Part shown: one piece after another, positions 47,447 to 56,678 of the stretch
How positions within the stretch are numbered: the stretch's first letter is position 1
How the letters are laid out: every line of letters starts with the position of its first letter
Assembly (NCBI GenBank): GCA_947258655.1
Contig: CAMYJD010000003.1
Coordinates: 1-64,000, forward strand
DNA length: 64,000 bases
From: an uncultured Gammaproteobacteria bacterium
GTDB lineage: Bacteria; Pseudomonadota; Gammaproteobacteria; JAADHQ01
Direction: 5' to 3'
Translations under genes and position numbers: made by a program
The notes under the pieces: model-generated
Database searches by the model: none
What the model was told of the DNA's origin: nothing
The model's input: only the letters and a program-made list of their open reading frames with translations

Positions 47447-48103
47447 CTACATCACCATCGGCAAAGGATTGAAGTAATGACGGCCGCTGCGCATCGCCAG
47501 AATGCGCTTTAACAATAGTTCGTAGTCCTCTTCCTTGTTGACCGGGTCAATCTCGGTCGCGTTTACTATCAGCAATGGCGAATCATTATATTGATGAAAA
47601 AACCGCGAATAAATATCCACCAGGCGCGTTAAATAATCATCCGCGATCAATTGTTCGGATCTGATACCCCTGCCGATAATACGCTGTCGCAGCACATCCA
47701 CCGGCGCCTGCAGATACACTACCAGATCCGGTGTCGGCGCTTGTATCGACAGTTTTTCGGCAACCTGCTGATACAGATGCAACTCATCGGCGTCCAGTGT
47801 CAACTCGGCGAACAGGCGGTCCTTGTCCATCAAAAAATCTGCCACGCGTACCGGAGCAAACATATCATGTTGTTGCAGCGACTGCATCTGCTCGGCACGC
47901 TGAAACAGGAAAAATAACTGCGTCGGTAGGGCCGCGCCCTTCGGATCATCATAAAAACGTTCGAGAAACGGATTTCCACCAGCATCTTCCAGCATCAACT
48001 CGGAACCAAAACTTTCAGACAGGCGCCTGGCCAGACTGGTTTTACCGACACCTATGGGCCCTTCAATAACGATATAACGGTGCTGTGATGTAATTACGGG
48101 CAT
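47447..48103 (-). CDS. Deoxynucleoside kinase family protein
   Basis: This 218-residue P-loop kinase (dCK/dGK family) has YIVIEGPIGVGKTSLARRL at residues 10-28, the DKDRLFAELTL segment, and the Arg-rich lid RQRIIGRGIRSEQLIADDYL. It should phosphorylate deoxyadenosine or deoxyguanosine for nucleotide salvage; the exact substrate is not evident. It overlaps the folK end by ten bases and precedes panB. This gene is frequently found between folK and panB in gammaproteobacteria. Confidence 0.9.
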   Translation of the reverse strand: MPVITSQHRYIVIEGPIGVGKTSLARRLSESFGSELMLEDAGGNPFLERFYDDPKGAALPTQLFFLFQRAEQMQSLQQHDMFAPVRVADFLMDKDRLFAELTLDADELHLYQQVAEKLSIQAPTPDLVVYLQAPVDVLRQRIIGRGIRSEQLIADDYLTRLVDIYSRFFHQYNDSPLLIVNATEIDPVNKEEDYELLLKRILAMRSGRHYFNPLPMVM

Positions 48104-48597
48104 AGGTTTTCATCCAGACGCTGAAGCACTTCCCCAAGCAGCTCTTGCTGAATCAGGGCATTGATATGACCCTTGCCCGGAACACTGATATCCGCATCCA
48201 GTTCCTGTAACGGATACAATACAAAGGCCCGGTTATGCATTCCCGGATGCGGGACAACCAGATCCCTGTCATTAATACACTGACTGCCATACAACAGGAT
48301 ATCCAGATCGAGAGTACGTTCATGCCAGCGCTCACCGTCCCGGCGTCGCCCCTGATCGTGCTCAATGGCCTGCAATGCGTCAAGCAGGTCATGTGCTGCC
48401 AGCTCCGTTTCCAGCTCGGCCACTGCATTCAGGTAGTCGGCCTGATCTGCAGGTCCCATAGGCCTGCTGACATAGATGCCCGATACCCGTCGCAGTCGTG
48501 TGTCCCTTATATCATTCAGCGCCGCCACGGCCTTCCTTAGTTGCTCCTGCGGTTCGTCTAGATTACTACCGATACCGATAAACACACGCACCGCCAT
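48094..48597 (-). CDS. folK: 2-amino-4-hydroxy-6-hydroxymethyldihydropteridine pyrophosphokinase
   Basis: FolK transfers pyrophosphate from ATP to hydroxymethyl-dihydropterin in folate synthesis. The 167-residue protein has FIGIGSNLDEPQEQLRKA, the metal-binding RTLDLDILLYG and PHPGMHNRAFVLYPLQE, all intact. It overlaps pcnB by one base (TAATG) and the kinase gene by ten, so translation of the three is coupled. Confidence 0.96.
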   Translation of the reverse strand: MAVRVFIGIGSNLDEPQEQLRKAVAALNDIRDTRLRRVSGIYVSRPMGPADQADYLNAVAELETELAAHDLLDALQAIEHDQGRRRDGERWHERTLDLDILLYGSQCINDRDLVVPHPGMHNRAFVLYPLQELDADISVPGKGHINALIQQELLGEVLQRLDENLCP

Positions 48598-49970
48598 TAT
48601 TCGGCATCCTGTTTCCTGGATCGCTGACGGCGCTTACCAGACTGTCTTGTGCGGGTCATTTTTTTCTTTTCCGATGAACTGGCACGCTGAAAGCGGGTCC
48701 ACCAATCACCAAGCTCTGCATCGACTTCGCCACAGGCAACGCGCAGCAGGAGGAAATCATAGGCCGCTCGAAAACGCGGATGAGCCAGTAATTTATAAGG
48801 GCGCATACCTGACATAAAATCAAAACGCCCCTGCAATTGCCAGACCTCACGCATAAAAATACTGAAGCGTTTCGGTATTGCAGTATGTCTGGACTGACGC
48901 GACAAAACCTGGGCAATGGCCTTTTGCATGGCCGGGAAGGCCGGCAGGCCTTCCTCGGTATTGATATCCAAAGCCATCTGCCGTACCGGCTCCCACAATA
49001 GTGCGGCATAGATAAACGCTGGGGTTACCGATTTACCCTGCTGCAGACGCTCATCGGTATTATTCATGGCCTGGGCCACAAGCATGACCGGAAAGCCCTC
49101 CTCCTCACGCGCCAGTTCTATCTCGGTCATCGGGTATAGATGCGCGAATAATCCATAGTGGCGCAACATCTCGAAGGTCTGTAGTGCCTGCCCGGATAGA
49201 AATAACTTGACCGATTCATCGAACAGGCGTGATGGCGAGATATCACCCAGTAACGGAGCCAGTTCAAACAGGGGTTTCTCGGTATCTGCATGGATCTTGA
49301 AACCCAACTTGACCGCGAAGCGTGCCACCCTTAGCATCCTTACCGGATCCTCGCGGTAGCGTTGTTCCGGATCACCTATAATGCGCAATACACCCTGCTC
49401 GATATCCTCCATACCCCGCATATAGTCGAGTACGGAATAATCCTTGATGTCGTAATAGAGCGCATTAACGGTAAAATCCCGGCGCCGGGCATCTTCCTCT
49501 ATAGTGCCATAGACATTGTCGCGCAGGAGTCTGCCCTCGTCTGTGTGCGCACGTTGCTCCTTCGCTCCATCAGCGCCACTCTCACCCTGGCCCCTGAAGG
49601 TAGCCACCTCGATAATCTCACGACCGAAAAAAACATGCGCAAGACGAAAACGCCGGCCGATCAGGCGACAGTTGCGAAACAGGGATTTGATTTCTTCCGG
49701 GCTGGCATTGGTGGCAACATCAAAATCCTTGGGTTCGAGACCGAGGATCAGGTCACGGACACCACCGCCGACCAGGCAAGCCTGGTAACCGGCCTTGTTC
49801 AGGCGATACAGGACCTTGAGTGCGTTTTCGCTGATATTTTCCCGGGAAATATTATGCCTGGAGCGCGCTATGATATGTGCGGACGAATTCGACTGCGAGG
49901 CCGGTTTACCAAACCATCTGGCAATCCGCTTTAGTAGTCCTGTTGATGAATGCTTGTTTGCGTCGCTCAC
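48597..49970 (-). CDS. pcnB: Polynucleotide adenylyltransferase PcnB
   Basis: PcnB adds 3' poly(A) tails that mark RNA for decay. The 457-residue protein has the class II nucleotidyltransferase motif LVGGGVRDLILGLEPKDFDVAT and the RRFRLAHVFFG segment, the central RNA-binding/neck helices (REDPVRMLRVARFAVKLGF), and a basic Arg/Lys tail ending in RRQRSRKQDAE. It heads the operon into folK. The N-terminal extension with a Ser/Arg-rich stretch (SRHNISRENI) is typical of PcnB versus CCA-adding enzymes. Confidence 0.94.
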   Translation of the reverse strand: MSDANKHSSTGLLKRIARWFGKPASQSNSSAHIIARSRHNISRENISENALKVLYRLNKAGYQACLVGGGVRDLILGLEPKDFDVATNASPEEIKSLFRNCRLIGRRFRLAHVFFGREIIEVATFRGQGESGADGAKEQRAHTDEGRLLRDNVYGTIEEDARRRDFTVNALYYDIKDYSVLDYMRGMEDIEQGVLRIIGDPEQRYREDPVRMLRVARFAVKLGFKIHADTEKPLFELAPLLGDISPSRLFDESVKLFLSGQALQTFEMLRHYGLFAHLYPMTEIELAREEEGFPVMLVAQAMNNTDERLQQGKSVTPAFIYAALLWEPVRQMALDINTEEGLPAFPAMQKAIAQVLSRQSRHTAIPKRFSIFMREVWQLQGRFDFMSGMRPYKLLAHPRFRAAYDFLLLRVACGEVDAELGDWWTRFQRASSSEKKKMTRTRQSGKRRQRSRKQDAE

Positions 49971-50076
49971 TAAACCAAGTATATATTAAGAATAGGCAGG
50001 CAATACTATACCGCGCGAGCATCGATTATCATAGCCTTATATGCATTCCGACACTACGGGCAGACCAGATTGCCTT

Positions 50077-50409
50077 CTACCAGGTCGACAATTCTTTCAT
50101 TTCCTGCATGACTTCTGTGATTGAAGCTTCGCTGGGATTTACGAGACAAACCAGATTGGCAATACTGCAGACACTCATTGACTGTCCATGAACAACCCAT
50201 CCACCTGGCGGGGTCCAGCCCTTCATTTGCGTAAACATGGACAATTGGTCGGCGTTGCCCTGAACGATGCGTTTATAGTCGTGCGCGAACATGGCTAGTG
50301 ACGCCATCTGTTCCTCGTCCAGCATGCCAAAACCCTCAATGAATGCGCCGTCATCACGAAACTGACAGACGACCAGTACTCCATCCACAGCCAGTAGACG
50401 TTTAATCAT
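50077..50409 (-). CDS. DUF2173 family protein (third of three tandem copies)
   Basis: This 110-residue protein starts MIKRLLAVDGVLVVCQFRDDG and ends with the family's SVCSIANLVCLVNPSEASITEVMQEM. The DUF2173 pattern is a short hydrophobic 'gVv' start, a middle helix around LAMFAHDYKRIV, a GWTPPGGWVVHG turn, and the final strand/helix. The family probably adopts a roadblock-like alpha/beta fold, is cytoplasmic and has no known biochemical role. It recurs, often in several copies, in sulfur-oxidising bacteria. It lies nine bases after copy 2 and is the last gene of the three. Confidence 0.85.
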   Translation of the reverse strand: MIKRLLAVDGVLVVCQFRDDGAFIEGFGMLDEEQMASLAMFAHDYKRIVQGNADQLSMFTQMKGWTPPGGWVVHGQSMSVCSIANLVCLVNPSEASITEVMQEMKELSTW

Positions 50410-50418
50410 AATGTATCC

Positions 50419-50754
50419 TCACGCCAGCGCAGAATAGGCTGCTTCCAGGTCGGCCTTGTCGTTTTCCATGACAACACCAAACTGGCCATGAGTGACCGTG
50501 GTCCAATCGAGACCGATCATCGAGAAGCCCTGCACCGGGTAGAAACCTTGATCACCGGTCATATTTTCCCAGCCCCGTGCCTGCATTGTGGCTATCGAGG
50601 TATTGGCGACACAGACATGGCTTAACAGATCCAGAGCCGTCTCGTTCAGATTACTGCCTTCACTGAGCTTGCTGTTGAGCAATTCACCCTTATCGGAAAA
50701 CTCGAATGCAGCCAGTGCGCCCGGCAATGTCATTAACTGATCAAGATTGGGCAT
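50419..50754 (-). CDS. DUF2173 family protein (second of three tandem copies)
   Basis: This 111-residue protein opens MPNLDQLMTLPGALAAFEFSDKG and has VCVANTSIATMQARGWENM, then YPVQGFSMIGLDWTTVTHG and a C-terminal helix VMENDKADLEAAYSAL. Compared with copies 1 and 3 it has a single Cys and a longer central helix. It starts after GGAG-type signal GGAGATATT. The copy spacing (37 bases to copy 1, nine to copy 3) indicates one transcript. Sequence divergence among the three is high, so the duplication is old and the proteins may form hetero-oligomers. Confidence 0.85.
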   Translation of the reverse strand: MPNLDQLMTLPGALAAFEFSDKGELLNSKLSEGSNLNETALDLLSHVCVANTSIATMQARGWENMTGDQGFYPVQGFSMIGLDWTTVTHGQFGVVMENDKADLEAAYSALA

Positions 50755-50791
50755 ATAATATCTCCATAAGCAATTAATAGCGTATTATTTT

Positions 50792-51148
50792 TCACACAAG
50801 ATCATCAGGGATCTCAAACAATCTCTCACGCATAATCTCGAATACCTGATTAAGCGAACCTTCAGACTCATTGATAAAACAAAAGACGTTGGCCATCACA
50901 CATACCGTGAATTGCGGCCCCTTGACGATCCAGCCCTTGTTAGGAAATAGACCACATTGATCGCAGAAATTACTCAGAATTCCGCTTTGCATATGCACGC
51001 TCATGGTCGTCGCGCGACACATGATCGAGGCCTGGCGGGCCTGTTCATCGTTCATATGGCCCTTATAGGAAAAGCGGTCACCGCGATAGGAATACTCGCC
51101 TGCACAAATGACGCCCGGCAAGTCTGCAAGTTCTGATAGAATACTCAT
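50792..51148 (-). CDS. DUF2173 family protein (first of three tandem copies)
   Basis: This 118-residue protein opens MSILSELADLPGVICAGEYSYRG and contains SIMCRATTMSVHMQSGILSNFCDQCG, a CxxC-containing loop not seen in the other two copies, then GWIVKGPQFTVCVMANVFCFIN and a final helix. The DUF2173 fold is recognisable throughout. Six cysteines make it the most redox- or metal-capable of the trio. It leads the three-gene set and is divergent from the RDD protein gene. Confidence 0.85.
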   Translation of the reverse strand: MSILSELADLPGVICAGEYSYRGDRFSYKGHMNDEQARQASIMCRATTMSVHMQSGILSNFCDQCGLFPNKGWIVKGPQFTVCVMANVFCFINESEGSLNQVFEIMRERLFEIPDDLV

Positions 51149-51245
51149 ATATTGTTATCTATTTGAGTTTCATTTTATTATTTATTTGGATATCTATTAC
51201 TTATTATTAGCACATACCACGCAGATCTAACAAGGTACTATCTAT

Positions 51246-51689
51246 ATGCAAGATGTCAAGAGCAACAATCGCCATTATGTCGGAATTTTACGCAGAATTG
51301 GTGCATTTGCTTACGATTTTATTTTATTACTCGCGGTTCTGGTGCTGGCCACTGCATTGATCATGCCTTTCAGCAGGGGTGCTATACAACCTGGCAACAT
51401 GCTGCTACAACTCTATCTATTTATGGTCAGTTTTGGATTTTATGGCTGGTTCTGGACTCATGGTGGACAGACGCTGGGTATGCGCGCATGGAAAATCAGG
51501 GTGGAGCTTGAAAATGGAGAAAACCTGAGCTGGTCACAGGCATTACTGCGTTTTCTCCTGGCCCTGCTGACCTTCGGCATTGGCATGCTGTGGTGCCTAT
51601 GGGACCGTAAAGACCGCGCTCTTTATGATGTTCTGGCGCGCACCCAGGTTGTCCGTGTTGACAAGGGCTATGTTCCTCCGGTCACCTGA
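51246..51689 (+). CDS. RDD family membrane protein
   Basis: This 147-residue inner-membrane protein has three helices (FILLLAVLVLATALIM, LYLFMVSFGFYGWFW, LRFLLALLTFGIGMLWCLW). The family landmarks are RRIGAFAYD near the start, the GQTLGMRAWKIRV motif, and DRKDRALYDVLARTQVV at the end. RDD proteins are poorly understood; some act in ion exchange or stress tolerance. It faces the lptG end, with 17 bases between them, and is divergent from the DUF2173 set. Confidence 0.9.
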   Translation: MQDVKSNNRHYVGILRRIGAFAYDFILLLAVLVLATALIMPFSRGAIQPGNMLLQLYLFMVSFGFYGWFWTHGGQTLGMRAWKIRVELENGENLSWSQALLRFLLALLTFGIGMLWCLWDRKDRALYDVLARTQVVRVDKGYVPPVT

Positions 51690-51706
51690 TATACCCGGGT
51701 GACAGA

Positions 51707-52768
51707 CTAAAACACCCTCTTTAGTGCCCAGAAACCACCCACCGCAAAAATCATGCTTGGTAGCAGTGCACTGATAACCGCATTCAGACCGTAACCTACG
51801 CCAATATAGTTCAACGCCTGGTTGAACATATGGAATCCAAGACCCAACAACACACCGACCAGTAAGCGCTGGCCGACACTGCTTGAACGCAGTGAGCCAA
51901 ACACAAACGGCATCGCAATCAGCAACATAATCAATGCCGAAAACGGCTTCACCAGTTTCATCCAGAATGCCAGTTCATAGCGGGAGGCCTCGAGCTGATT
52001 ACTTTGCAGGTATTGCATGTATCGAAACAGGGACAACATCGACATGTCCTGCTCCTTGACGGTTAACGTATCCAGCATCTCCGGCTGCAATAATGCACCC
52101 CAGTCAAGCTCTGCAAAATGTTTCTGACTGAAGGACTGGTCTTTGAAGCGGGTTTCTGTTACCTCACGCAAACGCCATACTGGCGCTATATAAGCAGCAT
52201 GTTCGGCCTCGATAATAGCGCTGAGCCTGCGTTGGTCATCAAACTCGTAAATGACAATCTCTGCAATACTGGAATCAGGGAACACCTTGCCTACGCGGAT
52301 AAAATTGTCCCTGTTCTTTGACCATACACCCTGGCCACTGTGGATGGTCGTTGATCCGGTGATAGCAGTCATGCGCAGTTTTTGCGCATATTGCTCTGCC
52401 GGTGGCGCCACGACCTCACCTAGAAATGCACCTAATAGCATCAATAACAGACCGGCCTTGAGCACAGACACGGTAATCCGCGTAATCGACATACCCGCAG
52501 CCCGAAACACGATCAGTTCACTATTACTCGCCATACTGCCCAGGCTCATCAATGAACCCAGTAGAATGGAGGTATGAAATAACTCATAGCCCTTGCGCGG
52601 CAATACAAACAGCACATATTCCAGCGCCTTGATGACGGTGTAATCGCCTTTGATATCGCCGAGCTGATCGATAAAGGTAAAAAATGCGGACAGCGCCAAT
52701 AACACAATAAAAGCCAGCAATGAACCTTGCAGCACGGCGCGTCCCAGGTAGCGATCGATAATTCCCAT
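51707..52768 (-). CDS. lptG: LPS export permease LptG
   Basis: This 353-residue inner-membrane protein starts at 52768 (MGIIDRYLGRAVLQGSLLAF), where its ATG shares a base with the lptF stop. It has six membrane helices around a large periplasmic beta-jellyroll domain (about 60-260, including SGQGVWSKNRDNFIRVGKVF). With LptF and the LptB ATPase it pulls lipopolysaccharide out of the inner membrane and hands it to LptC. The ORF reaches 52813, but the upstream part overlaps lptF and has no family similarity. Confidence 0.95.
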   Translation of the reverse strand: MGIIDRYLGRAVLQGSLLAFIVLLALSAFFTFIDQLGDIKGDYTVIKALEYVLFVLPRKGYELFHTSILLGSLMSLGSMASNSELIVFRAAGMSITRITVSVLKAGLLLMLLGAFLGEVVAPPAEQYAQKLRMTAITGSTTIHSGQGVWSKNRDNFIRVGKVFPDSSIAEIVIYEFDDQRRLSAIIEAEHAAYIAPVWRLREVTETRFKDQSFSQKHFAELDWGALLQPEMLDTLTVKEQDMSMLSLFRYMQYLQSNQLEASRYELAFWMKLVKPFSALIMLLIAMPFVFGSLRSSSVGQRLLVGVLLGLGFHMFNQALNYIGVGYGLNAVISALLPSMIFAVGGFWALKRVF

Positions 52769-53871
52769 TAGCGCCCACCTCGCTCCACAGTGAACATAAT
52801 CCGGCGCGCCCACGACGCACCATGCTGCCTGAGTAAAATCAGCAAGGTCAATAGAAAAATCAGCACATGCACCCAGCTAAGTCCTATGAACAACGGTATT
52901 TTCTCCTGGATGATCCAGGCCTTGGATATAGCAACCAGATTGATGTAAATCACATAGATCAATATACCTACAAACAGTTTGCCAAACTGGCCCTGACGCG
53001 GCTGGATACGCGCCAACGGCACGGCAAGAAATGCCAGCAGCAGGATAGACAACGGTATAGCCAGGCGCCATTGAAATTCTGCCGAGGCCGCAAGCGAGCC
53101 ATCAAAAAACAGATCCACTGATGACATGGTCTCGACCGTCGAGGCCGCGACCTTCTTGCTCGACGGTGCCACACGCATACTATGTCTGGAAAAAAGCATC
53201 TGGCGAAAATCGGTCTCACCAGGCTTACCCTCATAACGGGAACCATTGACCAGCACCAATAGACGTTCCTGGGTTGCCGGATCGACTTCCATATGCGCCT
53301 TGTCAGCCACCATCAGTATATCGCGTTCCTTGTACGTAGCCTGGATGAATACATTACGCATTTCGGTGCGGTCTTCGGACATTTCTTCAAGATATATAAT
53401 ACGATCACCGCTGACATGGATCTTGCCCGGGCTGATACCGGTAAATTCCAGGTTTTTTGAGAATTCCCGGATCAGGCGTGCCTCGTAACTGGCCGCCCAC
53501 GGTACCACATAAAAGCTCAGCATCGCTATGACGATGGACATGGGTATGGCTACCTGAAACACCGGGCGATACAGGCGCCCGGCACCGACACCACAAGCCG
53601 CCAGCGATACCATTTCATGGTCCCTGTATAAACGACCGAATAACAACAGTATGGCAATATAAAACGCCAGTGGAGTCAGGATGATCAGGTAGCGTATGGA
53701 TACCAGCCCAATCAGGATAAACAGGGAACTACCCGGCAACTCTCCGGAAGCGACCTCACCAAGGTATTGAACCACCTTGTTACTGAGAAAAATCAAATAT
53801 AAAACAATGGCCACACCAGCCAGCGCTTTCAGTACTTCCCTGCTGATATAATGATCCAGTATCGACGTCAT
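52768..53871 (-). CDS. lptF: LPS export permease LptF
   Basis: This 367-residue partner of LptG has the same layout: N-terminal helices from ISREVLKALAGVAIVLYLIFL, a periplasmic domain with VSGDRIIYLEEMSEDRTEMRNVFIQ, and C-terminal helices (WRLAIPLSILLLAFLAVPLARI). The lptF-lptG pair diverges from pepA across a 262-base gap, an arrangement widely conserved in gammaproteobacteria. Confidence 0.95.
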   Translation of the reverse strand: MTSILDHYISREVLKALAGVAIVLYLIFLSNKVVQYLGEVASGELPGSSLFILIGLVSIRYLIILTPLAFYIAILLLFGRLYRDHEMVSLAACGVGAGRLYRPVFQVAIPMSIVIAMLSFYVVPWAASYEARLIREFSKNLEFTGISPGKIHVSGDRIIYLEEMSEDRTEMRNVFIQATYKERDILMVADKAHMEVDPATQERLLVLVNGSRYEGKPGETDFRQMLFSRHSMRVAPSSKKVAASTVETMSSVDLFFDGSLAASAEFQWRLAIPLSILLLAFLAVPLARIQPRQGQFGKLFVGILIYVIYINLVAISKAWIIQEKIPLFIGLSWVHVLIFLLTLLILLRQHGASWARRIMFTVERGGR

Positions 53872-54133
53872 ATCTTCGCCATAGTAGAAAAGTTGTAATT
53901 TTGGCTGGAAAAAAGCATTTTTTGTAGTAAACTTCCAAAAATAGCAATAATCTATTGATTGACCGCGCTGGCCGGAAATGAAGCCGGTTTACAAATTAAC
54001 GGTGATTCAACGTCTTATTCATCATTATACATTATCCCCGGGATGGATAAACGGAAACAATAAATAATCATTAAGAATGTAATACAGGTATCAGACTGCC
54101 TCACGGCGCGATCCGTACCGACCAGGAGATATT

Positions 54134-55624
54134 ATGGAATTCAGTGTCAAAAGTGGAAATCCTGAAAAACAGCGCTCGGCCTGCGTAGTCGTTGGCATCT
54201 TCGAGCCCCGGCGTATGTCACAGTCAGCTGAGCAGATCGACAAGGCCAGTGATGGCTACCTGTCCAACCTGATTCGTCGTGGTGATATCGAAGGCAAGCT
54301 CGGACAATCACTGCTTTTATATAATGTACCTGGTACGTTGTGCGATCGCGTGCTGCTGGTAGGCTGTGGCCGTGAACGTGAACTGAGTCCGGACAAATAT
54401 GCGAAAATAATAGCGACTGCCACCCGTGCCCTGAACGAAGGTGGCACAATGGAAGCCGTGTTTTACCTGACCGATATCAATATCAAGGGTCAGGACAGTG
54501 CCTGGAAGGTCAGTCAGCTGATCCTGACAGTCGAAGACACGCTATATCAGTTTGATCAGCTCAAGTCGGAAAAAGACGAATTCAGACGACCACTGCGCAA
54601 GATCATCATCAGTATACCCAGTCGCCGCGAACTGACTGAATGTGAGGATGCACTTAAATCTGCCCAGGCGATTGCCCTGGGCGTATCAACGGCCAAGGAT
54701 CTTGGCAACCTGCCCGGCAACATCTGCACACCAAGCTACCTGGCCGAACAGGCTCAGCAACTTGCCAGCGAGCATGAGGCACTGACAACAAGCATACTGG
54801 AAGAGGCTGACATGGAAGAACTGGGCATGGGTGCATTATTGTCCGTTTCCCGCGGTAGCCGCCAACCGGCCAAGCTGATAGTGATGGAATACAAGGGTGC
54901 CGACAACAATGACAATCCGGTCGTTCTGGTCGGCAAGGGGCTGACCTTTGATGCCGGCGGGATATCGATTAAACCAGCCGCCGCCATGGATGAGATGAAA
55001 TATGATATGTGCGGCGGCGCCAGTGTCATTGGCACAATACAGGCCTGCGCGCAGCTGCAATTACCACTCAATGTTGTCGGTGTCGTACCCAGCTCGGAAA
55101 ACCTTCCGGATGGTGACGCCAACAAGCCGGGAGATGTCGTTACCAGTATGTCAGGACAAACCATCGAGATCCTGAATACCGATGCCGAGGGACGCCTGAT
55201 CCTGTGTGATGCCCTGACCTATAGTGAGCGCTTCGATCCCGCCGTGGTGATCGATATGGCCACATTGACCGGCGCCTGCATCGTAGCCCTCGGGCATCAT
55301 GCACAGGCATTGCTGAGCAATCATAATCCACTGACCCATGAGCTGCTCAATGCCGGCAAACATATCCATGATCGTGCCTGGGAACTACCGCTGTGGGATG
55401 ATTATCAAGGCCAGCTGGACAGCAACTTTGCCGACATGGCCAACATCGGTGGTCGTGATGCCGGCACCATTACCGCAGCCTGTTTCCTGTCCCGATATAC
55501 CAAGAAATTCAAATGGGCCCATTTGGACATTGCCGGCACAGCCTGGAAGAGTGGCAAGGAGAAAGGCGCCACCGGACGCCCGGTGCCCCTATTAATGCAA
55601 TTTTTGATTAACCGCGTACAGTAA
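54134..55624 (+). CDS. pepA: Leucyl aminopeptidase PepA
   Basis: This 496-residue cytoplasmic M17 peptidase with two metals in the active site has the metal ligands in [15 protein letters not shown] and [16 protein letters not shown], plus the catalytic Lys in [10 protein letters not shown] and Arg in the NTDAEGR motif. An AGGAG-type site precedes the ATG. PepA trims N-terminal residues from peptides and in E. coli also binds DNA at Xer sites and the carAB promoter. It leads the pepA-holC-(unknown)-valS run. Confidence 0.96.
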   Translation: MEFSVKSGNPEKQRSACVVVGIFEPRRMSQSAEQIDKASDGYLSNLIRRGDIEGKLGQSLLLYNVPGTLCDRVLLVGCGRERELSPDKYAKIIATATRALNEGGTMEAVFYLTDINIKGQDSAWKVSQLILTVEDTLYQFDQLKSEKDEFRRPLRKIIISIPSRRELTECEDALKSAQAIALGVSTAKDLGNLPGNICTPSYLAEQAQQLASEHEALTTSILEEADMEELGMGALLSVSRGSRQPAKLIVMEYKGADNNDNPVVLVGKGLTFDAGGISIKPAAAMDEMKYDMCGGASVIGTIQACAQLQLPLNVVGVVPSSENLPDGDANKPGDVVTSMSGQTIEILNTDAEGRLILCDALTYSERFDPAVVIDMATLTGACIVALGHHAQALLSNHNPLTHELLNAGKHIHDRAWELPLWDDYQGQLDSNFADMANIGGRDAGTITAACFLSRYTKKFKWAHLDIAGTAWKSGKEKGATGRPVPLLMQFLINRVQ

Positions 55625-55645
55625 GTATTGATTGTAGCGCTTGCC

Positions 55646-56071
55646 GTGACCCGTATTGATTTCTATATCAGCCAGAGCGGCCGGGATCAGGAGCGTTTGC
55701 TCCTGGCCTGTAAGATCGCAGAAAAGGCCTATAAACTCGGCAACAGCGTCTATATACATACTGATTCGAGTGATCAGACCAGCCAGATCGACGACCTGCT
55801 ATGGACATTCAAGGATGGCAGTTTCATCCCTCACCAGGCAGGTGCAGACAATTGTGAAAAACCTGCACCAGTTCTCATAGGTCATGATAAAGAACGCCAA
55901 CATGGGGCCGATGTACTGATTAACCTGGCCCATGAAATCCCGGCATGCTTTAGCCAGTTTGAACGTGTAGCCGAAGTCGTCAACGAGGCCCCGGAGACGA
56001 AGACTCAGGCACGTGAACGCTACAAGTTTTATCGGGACCGTGGTTACGAACTGCAAACGCATAAATTGTAA
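55646..56071 (+). CDS. holC: DNA polymerase III chi subunit HolC
   Basis: This protein of about 141 residues opens with TRIDFYISQSGRDQERLLLACKIAEKAY, the HolC signature. The GTG at 55646 matches the family start; TTG at 55628 is also in frame. HolC links SSB to the clamp loader via HolD. Later motifs (FIPHQAGAD, INLAHEIPACFSQFERVAEVVN, RERYKFYRDRGYELQTHKL) are all present. It lies between pepA and the unnamed gene, as in many relatives. Confidence 0.92.
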   Translation: MTRIDFYISQSGRDQERLLLACKIAEKAYKLGNSVYIHTDSSDQTSQIDDLLWTFKDGSFIPHQAGADNCEKPAPVLIGHDKERQHGADVLINLAHEIPACFSQFERVAEVVNEAPETKTQARERYKFYRDRGYELQTHKL

Positions 56072-56397
56072 TGGTCATCGCTATGAATTCATCCCGCAAC
56101 GCCACGATGCGCACAGACGCACAAACCGATAGCCTGATTCCGACACTTGATGTCCCCGTACATCAGCCGGACAAGGAAGATATCAAGATGGATGTACTGG
56201 TCGGCCATATGGCGGATGAATTACAGGCCATTTTTCAACAACACCTGTATCAGGCCATGGTCAAGACCCTGCACCAGGTCATCAAGCAGGAAGGCCCAAA
56301 GCTGTCAGAAAAAGTCCTGCATAAATTGCAACAACAGTTGCCCGATATCATCGCTACAGGCTGTCAGATGCATTCGGATAATCATACACTCAAATAA
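56071..56397 (+). CDS. Hypothetical protein between holC and valS
   Basis: This 108-residue protein starts at the ATG that overlaps the holC stop by one base. It is soluble and charged: an N-terminal disordered stretch, DKEDIKMDVLVGHMADELQAIFQQHLYQ, then a long helix (MVKTLHQVIKQEGPKLSEKVLHKLQQQLPDII). The helices read like an amphipathic partner-binding protein. Small unnamed genes are common at this place (holC-x-valS) in Chromatiales-like genomes; I do not recognise a named family. Its tight coupling to holC suggests a replisome-related or RNA-related accessory role, which is inference. Confidence 0.75.
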   Translation: MVIAMNSSRNATMRTDAQTDSLIPTLDVPVHQPDKEDIKMDVLVGHMADELQAIFQQHLYQAMVKTLHQVIKQEGPKLSEKVLHKLQQQLPDIIATGCQMHSDNHTLK

Positions 56398-56678
56398 AAC
56401 GCATCCACAGAATATAGCGGAACACCTGCTGCGATCAACACCCGTATGCCGCATCCGTACTGACGGCATAATAACCCGATATTGGTACAGCGGGTCTTTT
56501 ACACAGGCATCATCGCTCCCGTTGCGTATCCATAGCACTTCACCTGCTATATAGCAGCATTCAACAGACGTTTTTTTCTGGTTAGATAAGCGGACGGAGG
56601 TTATAATAATCCTTTCGGCACTCGACGCCTGTGCGCTGGGTATACTTCCATTGAAATCATTGTATAAAGACCTCAAGC

